NCBI GenBank assembly: GCA_963930775.1
Contig: OZ005707.1
Location: 2,976,001-3,040,000 of the forward strand
Source: Cliona cf. orientalis
Lineage: Eukaryota; Porifera; Demospongiae; Clionaida; Clionaidae
DNA length: 64,000 nt
Direction of reading: 5' to 3'
Shown here: positions 1-14,900 of the stretch, one piece after another
Layout: every line of letters begins with the position of its first letter
Position numbering within the stretch: position 1 is the first letter of the stretch
Translations under genes and position numbers: made by a program
The notes under the pieces: generated by a model
What the model was told of the DNA's origin: nothing
The model's input: only the letters and a program-made list of their open reading frames with translations
Databases searched by the model: none

Positions 1-2919
1 ACAATCTTGGATGAGGATGATTGTAAGCATCAAAAATGAATACCCTTAGATACCAGTGCTGGGACTCTGATTCAAGGGACGTCCTTGCTTTGTTTCAGTA
101 CATGATTTTAATACTTGCCTACTATAGTTGTTACCCTGAGGTTTGTGTCATCTCAAGTGCTGGTGGAGGAATCAGATGGATCAGCTCAGATTGTGGTAAC
201 AAAAATTGGCCACAGTGCCATTCCTGTGGTGGTTACAATTCACACTGAAGACTCCACAGCAAAGGGTATGATTTCCCCGTTACCATAGTATCCCTATTGA
301 ATTTGAAACCCTGTTGCACAACAGCTGTCGCTGACTACCTCTCCGTTACCATGGAGATGGTGTTTACTCCAGAAGATATTGTGAAGTCATTTAATGTCAC
401 CGTTATCTCCGATGAAGTGTTTGAAAGTATGGAACGTTTTGACGTAGTTCTGTCGCTAATGGATGACATGGGAAATTCCAGGGAGCTCGACAGACTGAGT
501 GTCATCATCAGTGATTCATCGTCTGGTATGTGTGCCTTAATATTAATATTCTCACGCTACCGACGTGATTACAACAAATCATTTTTTAAGGTCTGGTGGT
601 TGCACTTAATGCTGCAAAGAATGTAATAATGGAGAATGGAAGAGAAATGGTATTTACAGTTAGTGTAATTGGTCAGCTGGAAAGAGAGATCTCACTACAA
701 TTCTCAACAGATGATATTAATGCCACAGGTTAGAAACAGTTTTCACTTTATTGTCCGATATTTATTGTGCATACTTTCAGCTGGCTCAGACTATGAGTCA
801 ATATCTTTGTCACTGACTCTCTCTCCTGATCAGCTGGCAGTATCGTTCAGTGTGCCCATCATCGATGACAATAGTGTGGAGAGAGGGGAGGTATTCAGAG
901 GAGTGTTGTCCTCCAGCCTGGAACAAGTGACGCTCATCAACTCCACCATCGATGTGACCATATTGGACGATGATAAGGTTTGCATCAAGTTCAACCAGGT
1001 GGAGTATAAAGTCAGCGAGGAGGAGGGCATTGTTACCTTGTCGCTGAGCAAAGAAGGGATGAATGATATCCCCATCCATATTACTGTCAGTACAGAAGAT
1101 GGAAATGCAACTAGTACGTTGCACAATAACTAATTAGTTTTTGAAATTATTTTCAATAATTATTATACTTCATTTTAGAGTACATGGACTACCTGCCTGT
1201 AATTGGGGGCCTAATTACATTTGGACCACGTGATTCTATTGTTAACTTTAATGTCACTCTCGTGAATGATGATGTTTTGGAGGACGATGAAGTGTTCCAT
1301 GTATTGTTGGCAGCAACAGTGTCGCAGAGCAGCTATGTCAAACTTGAGGACTATAATGCTTCGGTGACCATCACTGATCAAGACAGTTAGTTAACATAAC
1401 TCTAATTATAATTTCATTAATTTTTTTATTTACTCCAGTGGTAACTATCGGATTTTCACAAGCTGGTTTATCCGTCAATGAAGCAGACGGACCACTATCA
1501 CTGATGATTGTTAAAGAAGGTGATAGCGAAATTGACATAGAAATTGAGATCCAATTAGAAGATGCATCAGCTACTGGTATGTTTGATTTTAATAATGACA
1601 TTGTAATTTACATTTCTACAAATTGTGAATAATCACATACATACACAAGCTTATAAAACGGATTCTCTTGCAGTTGAGGCTGTAGGCTTCTCTTAGCTAG
1701 CTCATAAGATTGTAATTTAAACAAATAATTATATGCATACAGCCAATGCAGAAATTAATATTCTTATTTAGGCAACCTTGACTACATCTACGAAGGTCAT
1801 GTGACCTCACTACAGCCAGATGATGAACTACATTCTGTAAACATCACCATCATTGATGATGAAATACTTGAGGCTACGGAAACATTCACTGCAAGATTAA
1901 GGGTGCTTGGCAACCAAGTGGGAATCAATTTGGTCAACAGCTCAATCCCAGTCAGTATCATAGACAATGACTGTAAGTTACACAACCACTGTCTGTGGAT
2001 CTCCAGCTATGCATGTTGCATGTGCTCTTACCAATTCCCAGATGTAGTCCTGACATTTGACTCCACAATCGTGGCGGTCCATGAAGACGAAGGCATGCTC
2101 AATTTAACCATCACTAAGCAGGGAGCAGCTGCGATACCAATCACCATGGTGATTAGTACGCAACCACAAGAAGCCAAATGTGAGTTGATGTCATGATCAA
2201 TTCCCTGATGCATACCATTCAATTTTTGTGATCTTGACACTGGTTTGAATTTCCAGCAAATGAGGATTATGTGGCATTGTCTGAATCAGTGGTCATAGAA
2301 CCTGAACAAATGAATATCACAGTAACTGTTCCAATATTGAATGATGGACTACTAGAAGGAAATGAATCTTTCAGTGTGGAGTTGGTAACTGGACGAAATG
2401 TAATAGTTAATGAGGGTCATGCTACTGTTTGGATTATCGATGATGATGGTAACAGAATTGTTATCACTTCATTATGCACAATTATATAATGTTCATTTCA
2501 ATCCCCCATGCCAGTTGCTCAAGTTGGGTTTCAGGAATCTCAGTATTTGGTTCCAGAGGGCAATGAAAGCACCGAAGTGTGTATAACAACATCCATACCT
2601 GTGGACTTTGACCTTGATATATTCATTGTTGCCATGCCACTTACTGCATCCCGTAAGACATGAGTATGTGTTGGATTAACTGGATGACCTTGCATATGTA
2701 CTCTTTCAGTGGGTGTTGACTTTGTGCTGCTGACAGCGCAAGTCACTCTGAGAGGTGGTAGTGGTCAGTGTCTCACGGTAGACATCGTCAGCGACCTAAC
2801 TACAGAGGGCATTGAACAGTTTCAACTCCAACTCTATCTAAATGACACCAACTTGCAAGAAATGGGACTGGTTGCCTTAACTTCTGATACCACAACCGTC
2901 TCCATAATAGATGATGACC
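1..2919 (+). CDS. Calx-beta gene, exon block A (six domains, split exons)
   Basis: Exons by splice signals: 1-22 (end of a domain, ILDEDD), 128-265, 325-525, 591-728, 781-1113, 1179-1385, 1439-1576, 1772-1972, 2042-2179, 2257-2448, 2515-2652 and 2710-2919. Apart from 781-1113 each domain is encoded by a 138-nt exon for the N-terminal half and an exon of about 192-210 nt for the C-terminal half, always cut at the same place just before the A-x-x-x-D-Y motif. Exon 781-1113 joins the second half of one domain to the first half of the next, as expected if the intron between them was lost. All boundaries are phase 1. Confidence 0.82.
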
Positions 2920-5900
2920 GTAAGATTACAGATTACCAATTAATGTAATACTATATGTAGCAGGGAACTTCCAAGGGGCTCAAGTTTTTGTAGATAAACA
3001 TGTTTTCAAACATTTTTCACTTAATATGCACCATTAATGTATTGTAACCAAAGTTAGAAAACTGTTTATGCTAGCTAAGGAATATTCAAATTGCATAAAC
3101 AACACCCTGCAAAGAATAAAACCCTGACAGGAAACCCACATCCAAACTATTACTTATACATTCTAAAGAGTGATCTAGGGGTTAGTTATATGGCCTAGAG
3201 TGCTTAATTGTACACGAGAGGGGGGCATTTAAACCGAGGCAAAAGCCGAGTGGTTTAAATGCACGCCTTGAGTGACTAATTAATATCCAGAAGCAAAATT
3301 TTAATGTGTATAATATGCGTGTTTATTTGTGGATTAAGTTTCAATCAAACAGTGACACTATAGCATATCTCCAGTAGCTGCAAGGTAATAACAGTGCATC
3401 TGGTAAAAGGTCGTCAACATAGTGTGCATTCGATGCCCCAATCATGGAAATGGAGGTTGGGTCCACCAGGCACCTTAATGTGTTTTTTACAGAGCTCTTA
3501 GATAATTGGGGTGAATAAACGAGAATGAGATAAATATAATAATATGGTATGTCGTCTTTCCTTAGTTACACTCCGCCCAACGTCGGTCATTCCGTATATA
3601 TGCTGTTCTAATTCAGTGACTTGCAAATTTACACTCGTGTCTTTAGCTAGCCAATGCAACCGCTGAACAAAGCATAACCAGTGAGAACCGAGGCTCCAGG
3701 AGGCGAGAGTGAGATCGTCAATCGCAGCCAAGAATAAGAGACATGCAGAACTCAAATAGGTGCTGGTCAGAGTGTTCAAAAATATAGGCAGCTCAGTATC
3801 CTTGCAACGAAGGCGTGATGGACTCGTCAGCGAGTCAGCACAGGAGAGAATCTAGGCTACTGGAAATGAGCGCGCGTCAATGTGAGAGACTAGCCATTGA
3901 GTCAGCAGAGGCCAACCTATGAGTATGCCTCCTTCAGCCCTATAGTTAGTTGGGCATGGCGCAACATAAATACACTCAGCGCACTTAAGGACTTAAGGAC
4001 TGTCTGGAATCGAAGAAGTTACAATTTTCAGTCACATTCAAGGACTCTTTTTAAGCACCTAGTGAAAGTATCAGAGGCTGATTAGGGTACCATATGAAAG
4101 ACCAATCAAAGCACCTTTCGAATATTTAATTATTTACCGCAACCAACTAACTAATTAGGCGTGGCAGCGCCATTCAGCCATGCCCTCTAAAACACTAAAT
4201 CGAGCTATCCGGAATTTAAGCGGCCACTTCTACCGAACCTTAGCTACACAAACCGAGGCCTACTGTGATGATCTAACACATCAGCGGACGGATTGTCGAA
4301 AAACCCTTCTGCTACGATTTTAGTCGCAAAAAAGTAGATTTTGGGGGGATCCATGGCATGATGTTTCGCATGTAGCTCCGAACTGAAAGCAGCCATCGAC
4401 AATCCGTCCGATAGATCGTCAACATCGATCGTAAGCTTTGGTTTTCGATCATTAGTGCTGCGAAAATATGAGCACAACAATTCCGGACGGCATTTGCTCG
4501 ATGAAGTGAGCTCAAAACTGCTGCTGTACGGCTTTTTGCCGTGGCTTGTTCAAGGCTGGTATGATAGTGACGTCACAATACAAGTCACTAATTGGCTCGC
4601 AGACGGGCGCGCGCCAACGATAATCAGACATGCCTTAACTGCACTGAGCACTCATGGTCGCTCAGGCTCGCCCCACAATGCTGTGCATTTCACTAGTAAT
4701 AATAGATTTCGATAGTAGTTACAAAAACTGCAAGTAGACCTAAAAATTATAAAACTTCAGAAAGTTCCTGTAGCACTCGGCTAATCATTAATTACTCGCA
4801 ATATTCCACAAGTCTTGCCACACTGCACTTTCTCTATGATCAGAGAACATGTGTCATTAATAACCATGCACGAATTTTACATCTTGTACAACACGAGATC
4901 TTACCGTTAACAACGTCTAGCCTGGGCTTGAATACCCATTCCATGGTAGTCTGCTATACAAATTTTTCTCTGCAAATTAAATAAGCGGATAGCTCACTAT
5001 TCAATGCATGGGCATTGCAAATGTAGGCATAATATGCACAATAATTACTGTATATGTACTTGCGGACATATTGATAATCATCAATGTACTTACTGACATA
5101 TTTATAATCCTCAAAGCATATATAAGCTTAATGCCCGTGTCTCTCCAAGTATCGCAACCTCCAGGCTGGTAGACTTCCATAATATTCTAGACAGACGAAT
5201 GCTGTACAAGTTGTAGAGCAGGCATGTATCAGACTGAATTGTATCCATCAATCAAGTTCAACTTGCAATTGGAACGTACATGGATTGACAAGTTTGGCTG
5301 GAATAGAAACAACAGTTCCCTGGTTACTCTGCACTTTGAAAGTGTATGTATCTCCCTGCAGAAAAGCGGCCTCCTCCTGGTAACCTGAAACAGAATAATA
5401 TCAAATTCATTATGGCAACACATTAAAACTTGCTTTAAACCTATGAACTCTTGATTCCTCAAAGGAGCTTCATCTACTTCTTGTGCCTCAACATTGTACT
5501 GCCAGGGAGCATGCCTTGGCATCTCTGCTGTAATAATACAATCAAGCCGCTCGTGCATGGTTAGCTACACAATAAAAGACGTAGGCAAACCTGGAGTACC
5601 AGTCACCATAGCACTCAGAGCTGCAGCTGTTAGAAACAACAAAAGCTTGTTCATCATGATGGATGTAGTTCAATTGATGATGCGATGGTCAAACGTTACA
5701 AAAGTTTAGCTCAATCTTTGCTCTGAATTGCTGTTCATGCCCAAATGGAGAACTTTTATAGAAGTACGGCCAGGCCCTGATGCATGGGAAGCTCCTACTG
5801 AGCCAGACAAAGGTGAAAGGGGATGCTTCAATAGTTCATTAAGGCTACTCATTGTGAACGCTAGATGCTCTCCAGAGTCATTCCCCCGACTCCATCTTCG

Positions 5901-8900
5901 TGTACGGACCAACAAGACCAACTCAAAATTAGAATATCATATACCTTCATGAGAGGGTCCACTACAGAATATTGGCCCACCTCCCCACTTTGGGCTCAAT
6001 TTCCTGCTAAGGTCTAAAATATGCTCAAATATGCGCTCAGATGTAGCTGCCCTGGAATATGCATGCACGATCACTACTAAGTAGATGTGGTTATGATCAC
6101 AAACCGTGCATGATCACTTTGTTAACCCTTGGCACATGCGCGAGGGTTACTGTAGTTGGTCTGTGTGTCAGTCTGTCTGTCTGTTATCATGCTAGCTGCT
6201 ACATACCTCGTTTGCGAGTCCAATTTGCAGTGTTCTACGGTTCCTTATGGCATTCCAAACCTATGATTTGTGTGGATTTCTCCGAAAACACTTAGTTCGC
6301 CAGTTTTGGCATCATTTGCCAATTCTAAGCTTCTTGACTTTGCCCGAGCTAGCGATAGCATGACTTAACATATAAATAGGTTGTGCGCTATACGGTATGT
6401 ATGTCTATTAACCCTCAGCGCATGCGCGGTTGCCTCTCAGTCCACTGGCAAGCGGCTTAGCTGCTAATTGCCATGTGTATACTATTCTTGTGGTACTCTG
6501 ACTCTCTGGCTTGTATGCATGCATGGCATTACAGTGCTTGAACCCAAGTGAGTTGCGATAGCTACTGTTGGACATGCAATATTGCACAGTGTGCTTCAGT
6601 CTGGAGCTTGTGCAGACTGGAGTTCCATACAACATACTAGGGTTGTTACTGCTGTGAGCCATTGAACCTTGAATAACACTGCTGTGTATTAGCCTCGTCC
6701 CCAATCCTAGTAGTCTCACCCCGGCGGTCCACAGCCCTTTAGCTACCCCCTTGTCTGCATGCAACTGTTGAAGCATGTAGCTAATGTCATGCAACGTGCC
6801 GAGGGTTTTGTGCTCGAGAAAGCTCTAGTTGGTGCTGAAATGACTTAGCTTGGCTTATTTCTGCAGCTGTTTGGCAGGCTATTTTTTCGATCTTGCAGCA
6901 GTTATTTGAATAGTGCTCATAATCAGCCATATTTACCCTGCACGCATATGCAAAGGGGTAAAGTAATCGGTTGTGTCGTCGTCGTTGTCATTGTTGTCGT
7001 TAGCACAAAAATCGCCATATCTCAAGATATAGGCGTCTAAGCGACTCATAAGCATACTGAATCAATCGAGGAACATAGTCCACGAGCGTCACAGATATAT
7101 AGTGCCTTTTTGTTGGCCACCATAGCCACACCTATCGACAGTGCCTATACTCAATACATAATGCATATGCTTTCTGCTCATGTGCACAACTTGTATGACT
7201 GGTAAAGATCGTCGAATATTCTACTCGTGACATCTATTGCGCTAGCTATGACTACTGTCCGGATCAGCTGACTGAAACCTGAAGCCCTATGGAACCAAAT
7301 CATAATGTAAGATAGCTATATTAATAAAATATTCATACCTTACTAGTCCAGCCAGGCTATGTCTGGGTGCAGAGAGTGCTTTTTGTCACCGGGACACCCC
7401 AGTACAACTAAGCAGCATTAATTTTCCACTATTAATTTTATCTGAAGTTCACAAAATTATAGCCATGCACAGAAAGTAAATCTATGGATTGCACAATGTG
7501 TGCGCGGGGTGTGTGGTCTACAGAGCTCTAGTTTTAAGCTATGGTGTCGACATTGTACTGTGAAGTATCGGCTCAATAGCCGGCCGCATTCAATCTCTAT
7601 CGGTAAGGCCATGCAGTATTAATGGAAAGCGTGTTTCTGGTCACCCACCTGCATACTATTTAGGAGACCACCTGTTTTGGCCACGATTGTCATTATTATT
7701 TGGCACTGCCCATGCTCAATTCAATAATGACAGTCTCCTATCTGTGGTTTATTCAGGAAATTTACTTGTACAGGATTAAAATAATGGGATAATAATGAAC
7801 TAGTCTAAGAGCTCTGTGGAGCACATACCCCATGCGCACATTGTGCAATCTGTAGATATACTTTGTGTGCATGGTTATAATTATTATGTGAATTAAGGAT
7901 AGCTAGTGGAAATGCTGTTTAGTCCTGGTGATATCAGCCACAAAAAAGCACTAGTACTCTCTGCACCCCAGACCTAGACTAGAAAAATTGAACTTTAGCT
8001 ACCAATACTTTGTTGTAATAGTTAACATAACTTATGCCTAGCCTCCCCATTTCAAGCTGATTTGGCTCGAATTGAGGGGTGTGGCACCAATTTGGGGGCA
8101 GAGTAAGACCTCAAGGCTGTATCCTGTATACTGTACTGACCGCAAGAATGTAATCTAATTATAGTACCGCCCGCCCGCATGTAGTTTGAGGATGTGGCTG
8201 ATGCTCAACTATGAATGTAGTTTGCCTGGTCTATTTATGCACAGGAGTCCACATTGGATTTGAGGCTAGCTCCTACTCGGTAAAGGAGGGGGACCTCAGT
8301 GTTGATGTGTGTGTGATTATCAAGACTGGACACATTAAAGACACAGCTATTCAAGTTAATTCCTTTACTGTATCAAAAACAGCCAAAAGTATGTAGTGAG
8401 ATAAGCAAATTCTCTTACACAATACAATCATTGATATTTCCCCTCAGTTGATGAAGACTTTGTTGTCAACAACTCAAAACTAGTGTTCACTGATATTGAT
8501 GTCAAACAGTGCATTACTGTAGTTATCATTGATGATGCCATCATTGAAATGAACGAGCAGCTTATGCTAGGGCTGGAACTCCCAGGAGCATCTGAACACT
8601 ACGAACTGCTGCAGGGCAATACAGTTGTAATGATTGAGGATAATGATGGTAGGCACTGATTACAGATTATGACGAAGATGTACCCTTGGTGCAATATTAT
8701 AATAATTTATCATAGCAATTATAGCAGGAATTGGTAAAACAGACAAAGCATAAATTTAATGTTCTGCTGTGTATGTACATAATTATTATGTTAGTTATTA
8801 GTAACTTGGCGATGTTGTCCCTTTTCCAAAGTATCCTACTAACATTCTCTACTTCTTTTAGATATTGAAGTTGGATTTGCACTCGATGCTTATTCTGTGT

Positions 8901-11900
8901 TTGAAAGTGAAGGAGAGATCAGTGTTAAGGTAGTTCTTGATCGTCCATCAGTGCCACGCTTCCCCATCCCTATCTCTATTGAGGCCACCTCCCATGATGC
9001 AGGTAATCATAGCATACTCACCAAAACTCTCTTTCAATGATCCACATTCATTAGTTTTATATTCCTCAACAGATGAGCTAGCAGATTGGAGCATTGAGAA
9101 CTCTACATTTATTCTCACTGACCGAAGCTATCTATTATCTATCACCATAGTACCAGACAACAGTGTTGAAACCAACGAGACATTCTCTCTTGCACTCCAT
9201 CCTCATGATCCTCGGCCAGGATTTAAGCCAAAAGGAGGCGAAACTATGATCACCATTCTGGATATCAACTGTATGTACGATTGAGTATAGACTGATAATG
9301 ATGTTTAAACTCCAGTGATGGGGCCTGTATTTAACAACTTCATCAAAAGTGCACTTTAGACTCATCAGCCATATCTCTGTGAAGCTTATTAATACGGGCT
9401 TCATCACTGAACTATTTAACTGTACATATATGGCATAGTCATGTTGTTATGTTACTTCATAATAGATGCTACACTGAGTTATGAATTCAGCTCATATTCT
9501 GCTGATGAAGATGTTGGTGTGCTGGAGTTGAGCATTGTACTAGTTGAAGGAAACCTTGAACGCAATATTTCCTTAATAGTTTCTGCTATGGACTTGGATG
9601 CTCATGCTGTTGAAGATTTTGCTATTCTGGATGCAGCTGTTATGTTTCCTGATGGATCTCGGGCTGGGGACAAGCTAAAGGTCGATGTGAAGGTCGTTGA
9701 TGATCAGCTGGTAGAACATGATGAGCAATTTTGGATGGAGATTTCATCAGAAGATGAACGTGTTCAGTTTATTACAAAGGCTGCCCAAATAACCATCATT
9801 AATAATGATGGTAAGTGCATAACAATGACAGTAAATAACAATGAATCTGAATTGCATAGAGCAATGACCTGTGATATTCATAACTAAAACCATATTAAAT
9901 TTATTCCATGGGAGTAAACCCAGCTTCCTTAGTATATGGCGGAAATATTTCACCTATATCCAACTGGTGTGTTCAGTAATTTCTCTATCTCCATTTTCAG
10001 TAATTAATGTGAAATTTGAATCTGACTCATATGCTGTGAGTGAGGGTGAAGAAACTGAGGTGTGTGTGGTCTTTGAAACAGAGCGACTGAAAAAGGATGT
10101 CCACGTCTCAGTTGTTAGCCGCTCAGACACTGCTATCATTGGACAAGACTACAATATGCCTTCCATGCTTCCTCTCACCCTAAACCCCGGCACCAACCAC
10201 TCCTGCTTTGCCGTAGATATCATAGAGGACATCCTGATGGAGGGAGAGGAGACATTTCAGCTGATTTTAACCAGCAGCGATCAAGCTATACTCATGTCTA
10301 TCACTGATGTTCTCACAGTGCACATTGAAGATAATGATGGTGAGCGACTTTCTGCTGTCATTATACAAAATTATCATGTCGATCTTCTTTCTTTGTTCAG
10401 TTGCCAGGTTTGGTTTGGATGGTGCAGTGTACACTGTTGCTGAGAGCGATGATCTTATAGTGTCCATTTATCTCCTTGAGAATGAACTTGCTGTACCGGT
10501 TCCACTAGAGATCAAAACAACCGATATTTCTGCATGTTAGTCATAACTATAATTAACAGCTGTGCTACTAATGGGATAGTCACTTGTATTATTATTTCAA
10601 TACACAGCTATAGATATGGACTACACATTACATCGGATGTTTCAGCTGATTTTTCGTGAAAGATCAAAGCCAGGAGATCACAAGAATATCACTATTGCCA
10701 TTCTCCCAGATGCTGTAGTGGAGAATCAAGAGTCATTTCTTGTCTTACTGATGTCACTGAGCTCTTTGGCAGAGATAAAGGAAGGAAGAAACTCAACCAT
10801 TGCAATTATTCAAGATACCACCAGTAAGCTTGTGATATTGGCACAATCACATATATACCTAATGAGCATCAATGATTCTTGAAAATTCAAAAGCACCACG
10901 TGTGTACACCAAATTCATGATCTTAGCATAGTTACATAATTTTAGCAACACATTATTGAGCACTGTTTGTGTGATGGCAGGAATATATGAGCTGCCTAAG
11001 GATAGGCTCATATGCTCCTGACTCTTGGTGATGCAAGTTAATGAGAGGGGGCATTAGATTCGCAAAAATTGTAGCCTTTACATGTACTTATTTATTATCA
11101 ACAGCTATTGACATCGGCTTTGAGATGTTGCAATATTTCTTACCTGAAGGAGCATCGCACCTCACTGTATGCCTGAGACTGCAGGGTGGAAGATTAGATC
11201 GAGCTGTGAATGTTACTCTCTCCACAAGGCCTGGTACTGCTCTGGCTAATGCAGACTACAGCAGTGATGCAATCATAACAGAATTCCTGCCAGCAGATAA
11301 CCTAACATGTGTTGATATTGTCGTCACTGATGACAAAGCAGTAGAAAAAAATGAATCCTTTGCACTCTTTCTATCAACGACAGAGCCTGCCATAAATATG
11401 AGTCCTAACATGACCACAGTGACAATCATAGACAATGACAAGATTACACTGGCCTTGAGTCAGAGCCATGTCACAGTACAAGAGAGCGATAGGGATCTAG
11501 AAATAGTTGTGGAGCTATTTGGAGATCTTCAGAGAGAAGTAGTTGTACTATTGGAGAGTATGGATAGAACTGCCTCATTTTTGCATGGAGACTATGCTGG
11601 CTTCTCTGAGCTGCTAACCTTCCGTCCCGGCAGTAGAACAGGCTCTGTGGTATCCTACACGGCTACACTAGAAGACGATCATGTGGTTGAAGACTTGGAG
11701 TACTTTGTTGTCCATGCCACTTCACTGGATGAGCAAGTGCAATTTGAGCCACATAGAGAAAATATTACTATCTATATTGAAGATAATGATGGTAGGCATC
11801 AGTGGTAATTTTGTACATAATTATAGCACAAAAGTTTGACAAAACTTGTGAATAGCTCTCAAATACATGTAGTATTAATACACCGTTAGCATCATATTTG

Positions 11901-14900
11901 CCAACCACAAAATTGCAGTCATTGGTATAATGCTGGAGTCTACTTCATATTCCGTGATGGAGGGATCAAGGGTTGATGTGTGCGTCATGCTCAGTGGAGA
12001 ACTAGAACGGGAGGTACCTCTCTCTCTCACCACTCAACCAGGCACAGCCGAGCTGCGCAAAGATTATGCAGATATCACAAGTGTACTTCATTTGCTTTCT
12101 GGTGATGGCAGGGTTTGTTTCTCCGTGGAAACTTTGGAGGATGATATTATGGAAGGAGATGAAATACTTCAAGTGGTGCTGAATGGTAATGACTCTGTCT
12201 TCATGAACGGTAATATTGTCAATGTTACCATCAAAGACAACGATAGTGAGTTATGATAATAACTACGCATAATATTATGGTGCTCTTTGATGCTTATATT
12301 GCTTATACTCACACACACAACCATAGATGCTGTGTTTGGTTTGAAGGCGTCTTGGTATACAGTTGGAGATGATGAATCCAACATTACTATTACCATCTAT
12401 GTGGTTGACAAAGAACTGGCACTGTCTGTTGAGCTCCAGCTTACTTCATTGGACATATCTGCCCGTATGCTGTAGTAATACGAATAGCCTTGCATGTCCC
12501 CAGGCTCCCTGAGTTGTTCAAAGTTACAGAATATTTCAATATTACAATATCAATGCTTAGTTTTGGCACACGACAGTCACACTGAAACCCAAGGACCATA
12601 AATTATCTGTACATATACAATCATTAATAATTTATTTCATTTGTTAATTTTCACTCCAAGGCAATGGAGGAGACTACATATTTGTACCAACAACAGTGAG
12701 ATTTCCACCGGGATCAAAGCCTGGTGATGTCATTCATGTGACTATAGCCATCCTCCCTGATAGTGTAGTTGAGAACACCGAGTCATTTCAGCTCTTACTC
12801 TCCTCTCTCAATCCGCTAGCAACAATTGATGAACGGATGAGGAACTCTACGGTAGACATCACTGACAAAAACAGTAAGTAGTGTATTGCGTATAATATTT
12901 CATACTAGGAAATTTTGGTGAGTGTTAAATTTGGTGAAACGAATTTTGTCAATAATATTATTGATGAAATACTTAGGTAATATGAAAGCTCGTGTATCCA
13001 CCATTAGATTTTGGCAATTTTCTCACCAAGATTCCCATTGTAAAAAACTGGATTACGATAATTATTGATATCTTCATACTCTCAGCCATTGACATTGGGT
13101 TTGAGCAGACCTCATATACCATACAAGAGGGTGCAACTCAGCTACAAGTCTGCATAGTGATAGAGGGAGGAGCTCTAGCTAGGCCAGTCGACCTGGTGAT
13201 CTCCAGCAGGGACATCACGGCTCAAGCACCAGACGATTACAAAGAGATCAGCTACCTCACTTCGTTTTCACACAACGATGGAGCTAGAAAGTGCATCAAC
13301 GTCACAGTTGTAGATGATGATCTAGTTGAAAATACAGAAATTTTTCAACTCTGGCTAACTTCTAAGGATGAAGCTGTTTCTCTGATGTCGAATCAGCTCA
13401 CTTTGATGATTGTTGATAATGACAAAGCTCTGCTAGCTCTAGAGCAAACCAACTTGACAGTTAATGAAAGTATTGGGAAGCTGGAAGTGAAACTGAAACT
13501 AACTGGACAATTGGAAAGAAATGTCATCTTTTCGGTGGTAAGTGACAATGGAACTGCTCTAGCTCAAGGTGGAGGAGACTACAGTGCCATTTCAGAGACA
13601 TTGAGCTTCTCTCCTGGCAATGATAGTACCATTTCTTTTTTCATCAGTATCCACGATGACCAGATAGTTGAAACACAGGAGTATTTATCCGTTAGAGTAG
13701 AGTCCTCTGATGGAGCAGTGCTTCTTGAAGCAGACAAGGATACAGCCTATGTCTTCATCAGTGATGATGACAGTAAGTGATTGCATATGCAGGTAGTTGT
13801 GTATGAAATAGTAATCATGAGCTCATTTATAACTTTATTTCAGCTATTGTAGTAAATTTCATGTCTTCTTCGTACTCTGTATCCGAAGGAGGCACAGTTG
13901 AAGTGTGTTTGATCCTAGAAACTGGCCAACTGGAGCGAGGTGTAGAACTGTCTCTAGTTAGCCAGTCGGACACTGCTCAACAAGGTGCAGATTATGTGGC
14001 ACTACTCCTATCCATTACATGGGAACCAAGCGTAGCTCAAAACTGCTTCAGTGTGGAAGTAGTAGATGATCATATTGTGGAAGGGGAAGAGACGTTTCAG
14101 GTTCTCCTAGCTAGCCATGATCCAGCTGTTATAGTGGCCACTCCTGGTACTGCTCACATCAGCATTCAAGATAACGATCATGATAGTAAGTTACAAATTG
14201 TACTCTATAAGTATTATGTTGTGGTCATCATGTGCATTAAGCTTAATGTGTTATGATTTTTTGTGTGAATGTTTTCTTGTATGAATTGTATCAGTTGAAG
14301 TTGTGTTTCCTATCACTATAGTGCTTAAACTGTACAAAATTGCTTGAGAGTTCCGCTTTTATAGATTTGCTTTCTATTATTGTACACCATGCAGTTCTAC
14401 ATAGCTCACTAGTGTCCAACTACAGATAACAACTAAGTGTTGATTTTTGTTGCTGTAGGTACAGTGTTTGGTTTTGAGTTCTCCGAGTACACAGTCAATG
14501 AAGATGCTAATGAAGTCATTGTGAGCGTCCTTCTGTTGGAGACAGAGCTTGCTGTACCTCTATCACTTCAGCTCATTCCATCAGATATCTCAGCACGTGA
14601 GAATATTAAAGCTATAATTAGGCCAGGCGGTACTATTATTACATATACTGTTTTATATATCTTAGTTAATGGAGAAGACTACAGTTTATTGACATCTGTT
14701 CAAGTGATATTCCCAGAAATGTCAGTTCCTGGTGACAGACTCAACATATCAATTGTAATACTTGCTGATGATGTGGTTGAGAGTTGGGAAACATTCAAAC
14801 TGACTCTTGCATCACTCAGTCCCTCAGTATCAGAACTGGATAGTTCTACCATCACTATCATTGATCAAAGTGGTATGTGTGAATATGCTCCAAGGGTTTT

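Larger units (their letters stand above)
2920..8244 (+). other. 5.3 kb intron of the Calx-beta gene hosting repeats and a nested gene
   Basis: The donor at 2920 (GTAAG) and acceptor at 8243-8244 are both phase 1, so the domains can be joined across this stretch. Other introns of the gene are mostly 54-280 bp (one is 619 bp), so this one is exceptional. It holds a small antisense gene (5248-5657), at least two copies of a dispersed element with a 5' hairpin, and several inverted repeats. No Calx-beta exon was seen within it. Confidence 0.65.

Noticed and set aside
3498-3779. Minus-strand open frame with a hydrophobic start
   Set aside because: It starts with TTG, not ATG, has no splice or promoter support, and lies in intronic repeat-like DNA.
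4455-4715. Open frame of 86 codons on the + strand
   Set aside because: Located in inverted-repeat DNA within an intron, without signal peptide, domain or splice support.
6408-6794. Minus-strand open frame of 128 codons
   Set aside because: It lies entirely inside a dispersed element copy and has no recognisable domain.
8211-8396. A separate gene starting at the ATG at 8211 with a short hydrophobic leader before a Calx-beta domain
   Set aside because: The leader is only about 10 hydrophobic residues and overlaps an acceptor at the exact place all other domain exons begin. Kept only as an alternative.
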